Counted from the stretch's first letter, positions 8,369-16,879 are shown. The stretch is DNA of 64,000 nt from Candidatus Uhrbacteria bacterium (GCA_016222815.1 JACRQE010000005.1:124001-188000); one strand, 5' to 3'. A program made the numbers and translations. Notes: generated by a model not told the origin, from the letters alone.

Positions 8369-8395
8369 GAGTGACGATATGCAGTATTTCTCTCA

Positions 8396-8425
8396 GCCCC
8401 GTACGATTTCGTGCGGGGCTTTTCG
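8396..8425 (+). terminator. Terminator of S-box operon
   Basis: AGCCCCGTAC / GTGCGGGGCT hairpin followed by TTTT. Confidence 0.85.
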
Positions 8426-8426
8426 A

Positions 8427-8456
8427 TTGACAGGCGGGGGTCGGCAGGGATAAATA
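8427..8456 (+). promoter_or_regulatory. Promoter of 246-aa orphan gene
   Basis: TTGACA at 8427-8432, a 17/18-nt spacer, and ATAAAT(A) at 8450-8456, immediately after the terminator. Confidence 0.6.
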
Positions 8457-8496
8457 GCTAGGCACATTCACTCACCACCACAGCGGGAGATGCCAA

Positions 8497-9237
8497 ATGG
8501 GTGACAAATACTATGCCGGCAATGGAGGATATCCGGTCGGGTGGACCGGCTTGAATACTCCGCGCCAGCAGGTCCAGGAATTCGAGTATGCGGTCCTGGC
8601 CGAAGACGATCAGGGCGAGCGCATCGAGGACTACTTGGATGACAGCCAGGTAGAGAAGCTGGCGCGTGGCGTCCAGGTTCCGCAGGGTTGGGATGGAATC
8701 GCGGTCGTACCCAAACCCCAGAAGCTGGCGCCGCTCTACCGCGGCCGGTTCAAAGGTTTCCAGTACAACCAGGCCTATGCCCACATGCTGCAGCTCCTGA
8801 TGCGTTACTTCGGACTGCGCAGCGATCCGGGGTTGGCCTTCGGGACAGACCAGGATACGGCCTGCTCGAAGCTGTACCAGAAACTCCTGGCCCAGCCTGG
8901 CGACTACATGGTGTTCGCAGCCCAATTGGGCCGGGTCCATCCTGATCGCCGTTTGGATCATGAGATGAAAAGGCTGTCTGTCTTTGAAGTCCCGATGGAC
9001 GGGTATCTTGCCGTGGGTATCTTGATCGCCAATCCGAAGCGGCTTACCTCTGTCGACGACAGCGGTATCTCTTGCCCTGGGGCGCATCTGCGCGACCGTC
9101 CGAATCGGATTCCTGTCCTGCGGAGGGCGGGAATCCAGCGAAGCGACGGACGGATTGACGACGAGTGCCTGCAGGTGAAACATCTGCCGATAACCGAGCC
9201 TGGGTGGATGGCCACAGCTCGCATACCAGGCATCTGA
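8497..9237 (+). CDS. Orphan protein of 246 residues
   Basis: It has its own promoter and a GGGAG SD 7 nt before the ATG. The N-terminus is Gly/Tyr-rich, followed by an acidic segment (LAEDDQGERIEDYLDD), a region with Tyr/Phe (YRGRFKGFQYNQAYAHML), and a C-terminal half with several Arg and two Cys. No catalytic motif is evident. A terminator follows. Function unknown. Confidence 0.65.
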   Translation: MGDKYYAGNGGYPVGWTGLNTPRQQVQEFEYAVLAEDDQGERIEDYLDDSQVEKLARGVQVPQGWDGIAVVPKPQKLAPLYRGRFKGFQYNQAYAHMLQLLMRYFGLRSDPGLAFGTDQDTACSKLYQKLLAQPGDYMVFAAQLGRVHPDRRLDHEMKRLSVFEVPMDGYLAVGILIANPKRLTSVDDSGISCPGAHLRDRPNRIPVLRRAGIQRSDGRIDDECLQVKHLPITEPGWMATARIPGI

Positions 9238-9272
9238 AATTAGGGCGGATACACGCTTCCGCCACTACACCA

Positions 9273-9307
9273 ACACCCCGACGACCTGTCGGGGTTTCGT
9301 TTTATAG
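9273..9307 (+). terminator. Terminator upstream of tyrS
   Basis: CCCCGAC-gacct-GTCGGGG followed by TTTCGTTTT. Confidence 0.85.
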
Positions 9308-9314
9308 CTATTCT

Positions 9315-9343
9315 TTGCCTTTTTATGCCTTTTCCGATAGTCT
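9315..9343 (+). promoter_or_regulatory. tyrS promoter
   Basis: TTGCCT at 9315-9320, a 17-nt spacer, and TAGTCT at 9338-9343. The ATG is 8 nt downstream (leaderless). Confidence 0.6.
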
Positions 9344-9351
9344 TGGTGCGT

Positions 9352-10731
9352 ATGCAAAACGTAAAAAACGATCCGAAAGCCATCCAATCATTCGTGGAGC
9401 GCGCCGTGGAGAACGTGTATCCGACACCGGAGGCATTGGCTGAACTCCTAAAATCAGGAAAACGCATCACGGTGTATTTGGGTGTGGATCCGTCAGGACC
9501 GTCGTTGCACATCGGGCATGCCATAGCCATGCGCAAACTGGCGGAGCTCCAGAAGCTGGGCCATAGATGTATTCTGCTGATCGGCGACTTTACGGCCATG
9601 ATCGGCGACCCGACGGACAAGGGCGCGACGCGGGTCAAACTGACGCGCGAACAGGTCCTGGAGAACTGCAAAGGTTATAAGGAACAAGCGTCCAAGATTT
9701 TGGATTTCGGCGGGGAGAACCCGGTGGAGCTTAAATTCAACAACGATTGGCTGGGCAAGATGACCTTCGCCGACGTGGTGGAGCTAGCTTCGCATTTCAC
9801 GGTCCAGCAAATGGCGGAGCGGGATATGTTCAGGCGGCGCATGAGCTGGCGGACGACGTGCCCCAAATGCGGCAACGAAAATTACATGCCAGCCGAGTCG
9901 CAAGAGACTTCCACGGACGAAAAAGGCAACCATATCCTGGTCTCGACATATGATGAAAACAGGCTTTGGAAGTGCAAAAAATGCCATCATGAATATTCCC
10001 CAGAATCGGCCGGCGAGGTCCATTCGCCGCGGCCGGTGTATCTCCATGAGTTCCTGTATCCTTTGATGCAGGGATACGATTCCGTGGCCATGGACGTGGA
10101 CTTGGAGATCGGCGGGAATGACCAGACTTTCAACATGCTGGCCGGCCGGACGCTGATGCGTGAAATCAAAAATAAGGAGAAGCTCGTGCTGACCTGCAAA
10201 CTGTTGACCGATCCAACGGGCAAAAAGATGGGCAAGAGCGAAGGCAATATGATCACGCTCCAGGACGCGCCAGAGGACATGTACGGTAAAGTCATGAGCT
10301 GGACGGATGGGATGATCGTGCCTGGATTTGAACTGGTTACGGACGTGACGATGGATGAGATTGAGGCCATGAAGGGAGCCATGGAAGACGGGGTGAACCC
10401 GATGGATTTCAAGCGCCGGCTGGCGAAAGAAGTCGTGATGGCATTTGTCTCGGAAGAAGCTGCGGAAAAGGCAGCTGAACATTTCACGACCGTGCACCAG
10501 AAGCATGAAAGGCCGGAAGAAATCCCAGAGCTTAAAGTCCAAAACTCAAAGATTAAATTGGTGGATGCGCTGGTCGAATCTGGGCTCGTACCGTCAAAGA
10601 CCGAGGCGCGGCGGCAGATCGAACAAGGCGCGGTCAAAGTCGACGATACTGTGGCCGAAGATGCGGATATGGAAGTCGCGGCTGGTTCGGTGATACAGAA
10701 AGGGAAAAGATTTTTCGTGAAATTGGTATGA
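9352..10731 (+). CDS. tyrS: Tyrosyl-tRNA synthetase with zinc-ribbon-like insertion
   Basis: 459-residue class I synthetase. It has the LHIGH motif at residues 52-56, tyrosine-site segments (HEFLYPLMQGYDSV, GGNDQTFN), a KMGKS form of the second signature, and a C-terminal S4 RNA-binding domain ending the chain. Between the helix ending MFRRRMSW and HEFLYP there is an insertion of about 55 residues carrying C170-x2-C173 and C208-x2-C211, a plausible zinc ribbon. Canonical TyrRS has only a short loop there. The start at the ATG at 9352 fits the -10 hexamer 8 nt upstream. The stop overlaps argS by four bases (ATGA), implying translational coupling. Confidence 0.95.
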   Translation: MQNVKNDPKAIQSFVERAVENVYPTPEALAELLKSGKRITVYLGVDPSGPSLHIGHAIAMRKLAELQKLGHRCILLIGDFTAMIGDPTDKGATRVKLTREQVLENCKGYKEQASKILDFGGENPVELKFNNDWLGKMTFADVVELASHFTVQQMAERDMFRRRMSWRTTCPKCGNENYMPAESQETSTDEKGNHILVSTYDENRLWKCKKCHHEYSPESAGEVHSPRPVYLHEFLYPLMQGYDSVAMDVDLEIGGNDQTFNMLAGRTLMREIKNKEKLVLTCKLLTDPTGKKMGKSEGNMITLQDAPEDMYGKVMSWTDGMIVPGFELVTDVTMDEIEAMKGAMEDGVNPMDFKRRLAKEVVMAFVSEEAAEKAAEHFTTVHQKHERPEEIPELKVQNSKIKLVDALVESGLVPSKTEARRQIEQGAVKVDDTVAEDADMEVAAGSVIQKGKRFFVKLV

Positions 10732-12578
10732 CATACACCTGGCAAGCGATCCTCGAGCACGTGGCGCGGAAAATCGGCGAAGCGGCGGAAACCGAAGTCA
10801 AGGCCGAAGATTTGGTGACACCGCCGAATTCGGATTTGGGGGATGTTGCTTTCGGTTGCTTCAAAATCGCCAAGACGAAGGGCAAGAATCCGGCGGAGAT
10901 CGCGAAGGAGCTTGCAGCTAAACTCCTGAAAGACGACCACACTATCGAATCCGTCTCTGCCTCCGGACCGTATCTGAATGTCGTCCTGCGGACCGGGGAT
11001 TTTTTGTCGCGCATCATCCAGGAGGTCGAGCACTACAAGGCCAAGTACGGAAGTTCGGAAGAGGGGAACGGGCGACAAGTCATGGTGGAGTACGCCCAGC
11101 CTAACACCCATAAAGAGATGCATATCGGGCATCTGCGGAATCTGGTTTTAGGCGCATCGCTGGCCAGATTGCTGCAGACGGACGGCTGGCAGGTCATCGC
11201 GGCCAGCTACCACGGCGACGTTGGGGCGCATGTCTCCAAGTGTCTGTGGCTTTTGGTGCGCGAAAACTCCAGCGGGGTGGCGCAGCCTAAACCCAAGAAA
11301 CCGAAGAAAGGCGAACCGGAGACTGTTGTGCTCAATCCCGACCAATGGACTGAAAAGGTATTGGCCGAACTGGATGATACGATGGTCGATAAAATAGTGG
11401 AATCGATCCCCAAAGAAAAGAGGACTGGGGAATATCTGGGCAAGATCTACGCCGAGGCGTCGAAACTCCTGGAAGAGAACCCGGATTGGAAGGAACAGGT
11501 GTCAGAAGTCCAACGCAAACTCGAGGCCAAATCAGCGGGTTGGAATAAATTGTGGCAAGAGACGCGGCGCTGGTCGATGGTCGAGATGGCGAACCATTTC
11601 CGCGAACTGGGAGTCACGCTGGACAGACAGTATTACGAAAGCGAAGTCGTGGAAGAGGGACAGAAAATCGTGGACAACCTCTTGAAATCCGGAACAGCCA
11701 AAGAAAGCCAGGGCGCGATTGTAGTGGATTTGGAGCACGAGAAGCTGGGAGTGTTCCTGATCCGCAAGTCGGATGGGACATCGCTCTACGCGACTAAGGA
11801 TTTAGCGCTGGCCCAACTCAAATTTAAGGAATACCCGAAGCTCGAACGCAGTCTGCACGTCGTCGATTATCGTCAATCGTTATATTTCAAGCAGCTTTTC
11901 AGGACGCTGCAGCTCATGGGCATCAAGAAGCCTATGGAATACGTGGGTTATGAATTTTTGACGTTAAAAAGCGGAGCCATGTCGAGCCGTGAAGGTAACG
12001 TGGTGACTTACGAATCTTTCCGCGATGAGGTGTTGGCGTTCGCGCGGAAAGAGACGGCTGCACGGCATGAGGATTGGCCGCAGGGGAGGGTCGAACACAC
12101 AGCTTGGTGCCTGGCCATGGGCGGCATCAAGTACGGGATGCTCAAGCAGGACAGCGAAAAAATAATCACGTTCGAACTCGAGAAAGCGCTGGCATTCGAA
12201 GGCGATACCGGACCGTACATCCAATATGCGGTGACGCGGATGAATTCCATACTCAAAAAAGCCAATTGGGACGCGACTAAGGGAGTGGAGGCCGGGGATC
12301 GGACGCTCCTGACCGAAAAAGCAGAAAAGAAACTGGCTTTGCAGTTGGCGGTTTTCCCGGAGATTTGTTCGCGGTCGGCCAAGGAGCTCAAGCCTGCGCT
12401 AATCGCCCAATGGTGCTTTACCACGGCTCAAGCGGCGAATGCTTTTTACAGAGATGTGCCGGTATTGGAAGCGCCGTTCGGGGTCAAACAAGCCAGACTA
12501 CAGCTCGTGGCTTCGTCGGCATCGGTGTTGATCCTCGGACTCAACCTATTGGGCATCCCGGTCCCGGAAGAGATGTGA
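10728..12578 (+). CDS. argS: Arginyl-tRNA synthetase
   Basis: 616 residues. N-terminal Add-1-like domain (LVTPPNSDLGDVAF), then class I catalytic core with AQPNTHKEMHIGHLRN, the MSSREGNVV segment replacing KMSKS as usual in ArgRS, and a C-terminal DALR anticodon-binding domain (YIQYAVTRMNSILKKA ... AANAFYRDVPVL). An insertion rich in Lys/Pro (KPKKPKKGEPE) sits within the catalytic domain. It overlaps the tyrS stop by 4 nt, so the two form one operon. Confidence 0.95.
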   Translation: MTYTWQAILEHVARKIGEAAETEVKAEDLVTPPNSDLGDVAFGCFKIAKTKGKNPAEIAKELAAKLLKDDHTIESVSASGPYLNVVLRTGDFLSRIIQEVEHYKAKYGSSEEGNGRQVMVEYAQPNTHKEMHIGHLRNLVLGASLARLLQTDGWQVIAASYHGDVGAHVSKCLWLLVRENSSGVAQPKPKKPKKGEPETVVLNPDQWTEKVLAELDDTMVDKIVESIPKEKRTGEYLGKIYAEASKLLEENPDWKEQVSEVQRKLEAKSAGWNKLWQETRRWSMVEMANHFRELGVTLDRQYYESEVVEEGQKIVDNLLKSGTAKESQGAIVVDLEHEKLGVFLIRKSDGTSLYATKDLALAQLKFKEYPKLERSLHVVDYRQSLYFKQLFRTLQLMGIKKPMEYVGYEFLTLKSGAMSSREGNVVTYESFRDEVLAFARKETAARHEDWPQGRVEHTAWCLAMGGIKYGMLKQDSEKIITFELEKALAFEGDTGPYIQYAVTRMNSILKKANWDATKGVEAGDRTLLTEKAEKKLALQLAVFPEICSRSAKELKPALIAQWCFTTAQAANAFYRDVPVLEAPFGVKQARLQLVASSASVLILGLNLLGIPVPEEM

Positions 12579-12592
12579 CCAGGAGACGCAAA

Positions 12593-12617
12593 ACATGTAA
12601 CATGTAGCATGTAGCAT
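12593..12617. repeat. ATGTAGC-type short tandem repeat
   Basis: Successive ACATGTA/GCATGTA units just after argS. A similar run (TAGCATGTAGCAT style) follows the YraN gene at 30001-30044. The units are self-complementary around CATG. Confidence 0.6.
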
Positions 12618-12660
12618 CAAGTTTATCGTTTTTTGTTTCGTGTTACGTGATACATGACTT

Positions 12661-14256
12661 ATGGATCTCCTTCCGCTTGAATTGACACTGACCGTGGGTG
12701 CCGGCAGCGCCACTATTTTTTTAGGCATCGCCGCCTGGTGGCGGAACAAGTGGGCGCTAGGGAACTTCCTATACGCGCTTATCGCATTCTGTCTGGCTAT
12801 CTGGACTTTGGCTGACTGGCTTATCTCACTGGAGTCCACGGCCCTGCCGTTCCAGATGTTTTTTTGGAAGCTGACTTTTTACGCGGCCGTGTGTTTCGGG
12901 CCGGCGTTGGTCGTGCATGCAGTTACGCATTTGGCCAATCTGCCGTTCCATCGGGTGAATAATTTGGCGTATCTGGCCGGCCTGCTTTCGTTCGCCAGTA
13001 TGGCTTTGGGCACTCTCTTGCGCGACATGCCGCAGCCATTCATCCCGAATACGGTCTGCCTGCAGGCTGCATCGGCGGTGGGCATCATCTTGTATGTGGC
13101 AGCCATCTTGTTTACGGCCTTCCATCTGTATCCTTTGACCGTGTCGCATACGATTCCGACCATGGAAAGGCGGCGCGCGACCTACGGCATCGTGCTTCTG
13201 AACATCTTTTCCGTAGCCGGCATCCTCCAGCTGACCATCGGGCCGTTGCCGGTGAATTTGCTCATGCCGATCATCACGATATCTTTCTTGACGCTGTCCC
13301 TCATGTCGTTCGTAAGGTCGTCTTTCCTGGAAGTTGAGTTAGGACCACTGGAGGCGTTCTTTATCCTGTTGGCGGCGTATGCTGTCGTGATCCTGCTCCG
13401 TTCGACGAACCTGGGCGAAGCGGTCGTGGCTGTTTTGGGTTCGGTCATCGTCGCGTTGTTCGCGTTTTTGGCCATCCATACGGTGAAGGGTGAGCGTTCG
13501 AAGCGGAAGTTTTTGGAGGAGGCTAACCGGCAACTGCGCATGCTCGAGGAGGCCAAGTCTGATTTCGTGGATATGGTGGCGCACCAGTTGCGCGGCCCGT
13601 TGGCCAGCATCCGGGCGGCTTCGTCCATGATCGCGGCCGGGGATTTCGGTGAAGTCTCGGAAAAAGCCGCCAGGACGGCCGGGCAGATCCAGGACACGGC
13701 GACGCGTTTGGTTTCTCTTTCCGACACGTTCCTGAATGCTTCGCGGCTGGAGATGGGCGTGTACCAGAGTCAGCGCGTGGCTACGAACGTCAAAAGCGAG
13801 ATCGAACATATCGTGAACGAGATGCGGACCGCTGCAGAGACCAAGCGGATCACTTTGACGACGGAGATACAGGAGAGCTGTCCGTTGGATGTGAGTTTGG
13901 ATAGGGACGTGTTGGAGAATGTGCTCTTCAACCTGGTGGACAATGCGGTCAAATATACGTCCCGCGGGTCGGTGACCGTGGGGTGCAAAGCAGAGGGAAA
14001 TACCATGGTGATGAGCGTGAGCGATACTGGGCCGGGCATGACCCAGGAGGAATGCCACGGCTTGTTCAAGAAGTTCCACCGCGGACGGGTCGGCCATATG
14101 TACCAGATTTCGGGTTCAGGTTTGGGGTTGTATGTGGTCAAGAAATTGGTCGAAGCCGCTGGCGGTTCGATTTCGGTGAGCTGCGAAGGTATAGATAAAG
14201 GGACGACATTCACGGCGCACCTGCCGTTTGAAGAAGTGAAGCAGTCCCAGGCCTGA
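12661..14256 (+). CDS. Membrane sensor histidine kinase
   Basis: 531 residues. The N-terminal half (about residues 1-260) is a multi-pass membrane sensor with seven to nine hydrophobic helices, like the HisK_N 7TM type. Then comes a HisKA dimerisation domain with phospho-acceptor His308 (VAHQLRGPLASIRA), followed by an HATPase domain with N-box NLVDNAVKYT, G1 DTGPGM and G2 GSGLGLYVVKK. All catalytic boxes are intact. No response regulator is adjacent; the receiver-like gene at 30658 is far away. Its signal is unknown. The start has no clear SD. Confidence 0.9.
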   Translation: MDLLPLELTLTVGAGSATIFLGIAAWWRNKWALGNFLYALIAFCLAIWTLADWLISLESTALPFQMFFWKLTFYAAVCFGPALVVHAVTHLANLPFHRVNNLAYLAGLLSFASMALGTLLRDMPQPFIPNTVCLQAASAVGIILYVAAILFTAFHLYPLTVSHTIPTMERRRATYGIVLLNIFSVAGILQLTIGPLPVNLLMPIITISFLTLSLMSFVRSSFLEVELGPLEAFFILLAAYAVVILLRSTNLGEAVVAVLGSVIVALFAFLAIHTVKGERSKRKFLEEANRQLRMLEEAKSDFVDMVAHQLRGPLASIRAASSMIAAGDFGEVSEKAARTAGQIQDTATRLVSLSDTFLNASRLEMGVYQSQRVATNVKSEIEHIVNEMRTAAETKRITLTTEIQESCPLDVSLDRDVLENVLFNLVDNAVKYTSRGSVTVGCKAEGNTMVMSVSDTGPGMTQEECHGLFKKFHRGRVGHMYQISGSGLGLYVVKKLVEAAGGSISVSCEGIDKGTTFTAHLPFEEVKQSQA

Positions 14257-14259
14257 TTT

Positions 14260-14288
14260 TTGACATTTGACCTGTCGCCCGGTACGGT
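14260..14288 (+). promoter_or_regulatory. Bactofilin promoter
   Basis: TTGACA at 14260-14265, a 17-nt spacer, and TACGGT at 14283-14288. The ATG is 8 nt downstream. Confidence 0.6.
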
Positions 14289-14296
14289 ACTGCCGT

Positions 14297-14737
14297 ATGT
14301 TTTCATCAAATAGACGGCCCGAGAGGCCTGACAATATGGATAATTTCAGCAACAGTGCGCAATCCTCGAGCGCCACGGTCATAGCACGAGGCGTCAAAGT
14401 CGAGGGAGAATTCGTCAGTCAAGGCGATGTGGTCATCGAAGGCGAAGTTAATGGTCGGGTTTCGACCAGCGGTCTTTTGACCATCGGGACAGAAGCCAAG
14501 CTGAAAGCCGAGATAACGGCTGATGATGCGGTGGTGGCCGGGACCATCGAAGGTATGGTGACGGTGAAGAAACGGTTGGAACTTAAGGCCACGGCCAAGA
14601 TCATCGGAGACCTGACGTGTGAAACTGCGACGGTCGAAGCCGGGGCAGTCGTGCATGGTAAGTGTTCCATCGGCCAGGGCAAGCCCACCAAGGAGGGCAA
14701 GGCACAGGTAATGCCGAACGAGAAGCCCGGGGCATAG
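14297..14737 (+). CDS. Bactofilin (polymer-forming cytoskeletal protein)
   Basis: 146 residues. A short basic and Ser-rich N-terminal tail is followed by the DUF583 beta-helix (VIARGVKVEGEFVSQGDVVIEGEVNGRV ... repeated hydrophobic rungs), and then a short charged tail (GKPTKEGKAQVMPNEKPGA). Bactofilins self-assemble into filaments near the membrane and affect cell shape. I chose the ATG at 14297 because a well-spaced promoter ends 8 nt upstream, though the ATG at 14336 is possible. It follows the histidine kinase but has its own promoter. Confidence 0.9.
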   Translation: MFSSNRRPERPDNMDNFSNSAQSSSATVIARGVKVEGEFVSQGDVVIEGEVNGRVSTSGLLTIGTEAKLKAEITADDAVVAGTIEGMVTVKKRLELKATAKIIGDLTCETATVEAGAVVHGKCSIGQGKPTKEGKAQVMPNEKPGA

Positions 14738-14789
14738 GGGTCAGGGTCAATTTCCTGGATCCTGGGGATTGGCGTATCGATTTACGGAT

Positions 14790-15674
14790 ATGCGCCGCGA
14801 CTCCTACGCATTCATCTACGACGATTTTTTGAGCGATCGGAAATACGAACGCGTCTTATCCGAGCTCGATGCGCGTTTGGCGTCTTTGGACCTGAACGGC
14901 CGGACGGCGCGGCTGGCCATGTTCCGCAACGCGAAAGACCTGGCTGAGAGCCTGGTCAGCCAGGGAGTGACGACCATGGTCATGGTGGGCAATGACCAGA
15001 CGCTGGATAAGGTCATGTGGTTCTTGCCGGATATGGATGTGACGCTGGGTTATCTGCCGGTGGCAGAACCAAGCCGCATCGCGCGCATCTTGGGCATACC
15101 GAACGGACCGGAAGCGGCCGATGTGCTGGCGGCGCGGCTCATCGAGACCGTGGATGTGGGGCGGTTGGACGACCGGTATTTCTTATCCGAGGTGGCCATG
15201 GAACACACGTTGGCGGCCGTGGATGTCGAAGGACGATATCGCATTTCGCCGGCCAGGGGAGGCTCGGTTTTCATCCGCAACCTGGGGAGTATGGCCGAAT
15301 CCGGCGAAGCGTCGGCGGACTGCAAAGATGGATTACTAGAAGTGATCATCCGACCAGAAGCTGAATCGTCAGGCGGATTCTTCAAGAAAGTAAAACAACC
15401 GGAAACCAGGATTTTCATCGAAAAAGGGGAGATCGTGGCAAGCCAGCCGGTGGAGGCCAAGGTAGACAGCCATGTGATGAACGGCATGCGATTCAAGCTG
15501 GGAATCGTGCCGAACAAACTCAAGATCGTGACCGGCCGTCGCCGCCAGTTGGCGCCCATATCCGAAGGGTTGCCAGCGGCAGCTAAATCTGCTAATCTTC
15601 CGTTCACGACAGGTCGGACCGAAAAATCAGGCACAGGTGGCGGAATTGGTATACGCACTAGCTTGAGGGGCTAG
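14790..15674 (+). CDS. Diacylglycerol-kinase-like protein overlapping a tRNA gene
   Basis: 294 residues. The segment VGNDQTLDKVM sits where lipid/diacylglycerol kinases have GGDGTxxEV, and GYLPVAEPSRIARILGIP matches the following GxxPxGTxNdxAR region, so this is probably a DAGK_cat fold with altered nucleotide loop. A C-terminal beta-rich half follows. The frame does not stop before the tRNA-Leu gene: the last ~15 codons (from 15631) are read from tRNA sequence and the stop TAG lies at 15672-15674 in the anticodon arm. The true C-terminus is thus set by the tRNA. Start ATG at 14790; TTG at 14769 is the alternative. Confidence 0.7.
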   Translation: MRRDSYAFIYDDFLSDRKYERVLSELDARLASLDLNGRTARLAMFRNAKDLAESLVSQGVTTMVMVGNDQTLDKVMWFLPDMDVTLGYLPVAEPSRIARILGIPNGPEAADVLAARLIETVDVGRLDDRYFLSEVAMEHTLAAVDVEGRYRISPARGGSVFIRNLGSMAESGEASADCKDGLLEVIIRPEAESSGGFFKKVKQPETRIFIEKGEIVASQPVEAKVDSHVMNGMRFKLGIVPNKLKIVTGRRRQLAPISEGLPAAAKSANLPFTTGRTEKSGTGGGIGIRTSLRG

Positions 15675-15717
15675 CGGGAGCAATCCCATGGAGGTTCAAA
15701 TCCTCTCCTGTGCACCA
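15631..15717 (+). tRNA. tRNA-Leu (GAG)
   Basis: Type II tRNA with long variable arm: acceptor GCACAGG/CCTGTGC, anticodon stem CTAGC/GCTAG around loop TTGAGGG (anticodon GAG), variable arm GGGAGCAATCCC, T arm with GGTTCAAATCC, and encoded CCA. Its first 44 nt overlap the upstream coding sequence. Confidence 0.95.
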
Positions 15718-15721
15718 AAAC

Positions 15722-15752
15722 AAAATCTCCCGGAAGGGAGATTTTGTTTTAG
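15722..15752 (+). terminator. Terminator after tRNA-Leu
   Basis: AAAATCTCCC-ggaa-GGGAGATTTT followed by GTTTT. Confidence 0.85.
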
Positions 15753-15788
15753 TTTCAAAAAGCATCCCTTTTACGGTATTATCCAGGC

Positions 15789-16544
15789 ATGTCAGATTTC
15801 AAATCACTTTTACGGTCCATCGGACTGAACGAAAGCGAGGTCGAGGTTTATCTTGCGGCGCTTGAAGGCGGGCCGGCGCAGGCCCAGATGTTAGTCAAAA
15901 AGTCAGGGTTTTCGCGGCCGGCGACATACCTGGCGATCGAACAGCTGATGCAGAAAGGGTTGATGAGTTCGGTCAAATTCGGAAAGCGATACCAATACGC
16001 GGCCGAACCGCCGGAACGGTTGGTCAATTACGGTAAATCGCAGGTGAATAATCTTTCGACCAAGGTCGGGGAGATTGAACACGGTTTGGATGATTTGCGG
16101 CTGATGCAGCACGGCGAACGGCCGTCGGTTAAATTTTATGAGGGTGTAGAGGGCCTGAAAGCGATTTTGCAGGATTTGGCTGATTCGAAACCGGAGAGCA
16201 CGCTGGAGATCGCGAACATGGAAGCGGTGCGCGGCGTTTTCACTACCGAGGAGCTCCAGGCGGTGCAGAGGATTTTGGTCAAGATAAAAGCCAAAGGTCG
16301 GGCGTTGCTATCCGGTAAAGTGAATTCCATCCGTCCCGGAGTCGAGGCGCGTTTGTTGCCCAAAGACGAATTTGGTTTTTACGGGGACATCTTGGTTTAT
16401 GGCGACAAGGTCGCCATGGTTTCATTCAAAGGGAAAATGGTGGGCGCGGTCATCGAGAATCCGGTTTTGGCCCAGACCCAGCGCGCATTGTTCGAACTCG
16501 CATGGAGGGGAGCGAGGGAATATCCGGAATTCGGGAAAACGTAG
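15789..16544 (+). CDS. TrmB-like winged-helix transcriptional regulator
   Basis: 251 residues. The N-terminal winged helix (LLRSIGLNESEVEVYLAALE ... SGFSRPATYLAIEQLMQKGL) matches the TrmB family typical of archaea and CPR bacteria. After a linker comes an effector-like C-terminal domain (VKFYEGVEGLKAIL). A TATTAT hexamer at 15777-15782 ends 6 nt before the ATG, suggesting a leaderless message. No obvious target operon is linked. Effector unknown. Confidence 0.85.
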   Translation: MSDFKSLLRSIGLNESEVEVYLAALEGGPAQAQMLVKKSGFSRPATYLAIEQLMQKGLMSSVKFGKRYQYAAEPPERLVNYGKSQVNNLSTKVGEIEHGLDDLRLMQHGERPSVKFYEGVEGLKAILQDLADSKPESTLEIANMEAVRGVFTTEELQAVQRILVKIKAKGRALLSGKVNSIRPGVEARLLPKDEFGFYGDILVYGDKVAMVSFKGKMVGAVIENPVLAQTQRALFELAWRGAREYPEFGKT

Positions 16545-16553
16545 GGACGGGAG

Positions 16554-16579
16554 TTTCCCCGGTCAAGCCGTGGAATGAC
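16554..16579. repeat. Dispersed CCCCGGTCAAGCCGTGG repeat, copy 1
   Basis: TTTCCCCGGTCAAGCCGTGG followed by AATGAC. The same 26-nt element recurs at 33198, 40878 (inverted), 40926, 59570 and 62925. Confidence 0.8.
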
Positions 16580-16604
16580 GGATTTTACAGATAAACAACC
16601 AGAA

Positions 16605-16640
16605 CGACAAAGCCCACCGTTGAACGACAGGTGGGCGTTT
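16605..16640. terminator. Terminator, probably of the minus-strand small RNA
   Basis: GCCCACC / GGTGGGC hairpin with an 11-nt loop. On the minus strand it is followed by TTTGTCG, and on the plus strand by GTTTTGTC. It could serve both the TrmB gene and the leftward RNA. Confidence 0.7.
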
Positions 16641-16873
16641 TGTCTCAGCTTCCGCTTCCCATGGCTCCTCCTCTTGTTGGCGACTCGTTTGTTTTCGGTG
16701 TCCTCAATCCTTGAGAAATGCCGATCGAACGAGTGACTGCTGACTAGCCGCCTAAAGAGGTTGTGCTTGGTTATGGGTAGAGGCTGAGATGCGAGAGGTG
16801 GGTGGAAGTAGCATGTAAGCTGGTTTTTTCGCTTAATACAGCGGAGCTGTTTCGGCGATTTCACCAACTTACA
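16605..16873 (-). ncRNA. Candidate structured small RNA (~265 nt), divergent from the giant-RNA locus
   Basis: A perfectly spaced minus-strand promoter (16880-16908) and a terminator at 16605-16640 delimit a unit without a credible ORF. The predicted 5' end opens with GTAAGTTGG pairing to CCAGCTTAC (plus-strand 16863-16871 with 16815-16823), enclosing an ACAGC-tcc-GCTGT hairpin. Further on, ACTCGTT (16728-16734) pairs with AACGAGT (16684-16690) around CTCAA-gga-TTGAG. An AAGAGGAGGAGCC-ATG near the 3' end opens only a five-codon frame. The position beside a TROVE gene makes a Y-RNA-like role worth testing, but no Y-RNA consensus was recognised. Confidence 0.55.
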
Positions 16874-16879
16874 AAATTT

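Noticed and set aside
12593-12617. Possible CRISPR-like repeat
   Set aside because: Units are too short and contiguous without spacers. No array of spaced direct repeats or cas gene was seen anywhere in the window.
16397-16867. 156-codon minus-strand frame overlapping the TrmB-like gene and small RNA
   Set aside because: It starts with TTG without an SD a few bases after the predicted TSS and runs through the terminator hairpin into a real gene on the other strand.
16605-16873. Interpretation of the minus-strand RNA as tmRNA or SRP RNA
   Set aside because: No tRNA-like acceptor with tag ORF, and no SRP GGAA-apical-loop consensus, could be found.
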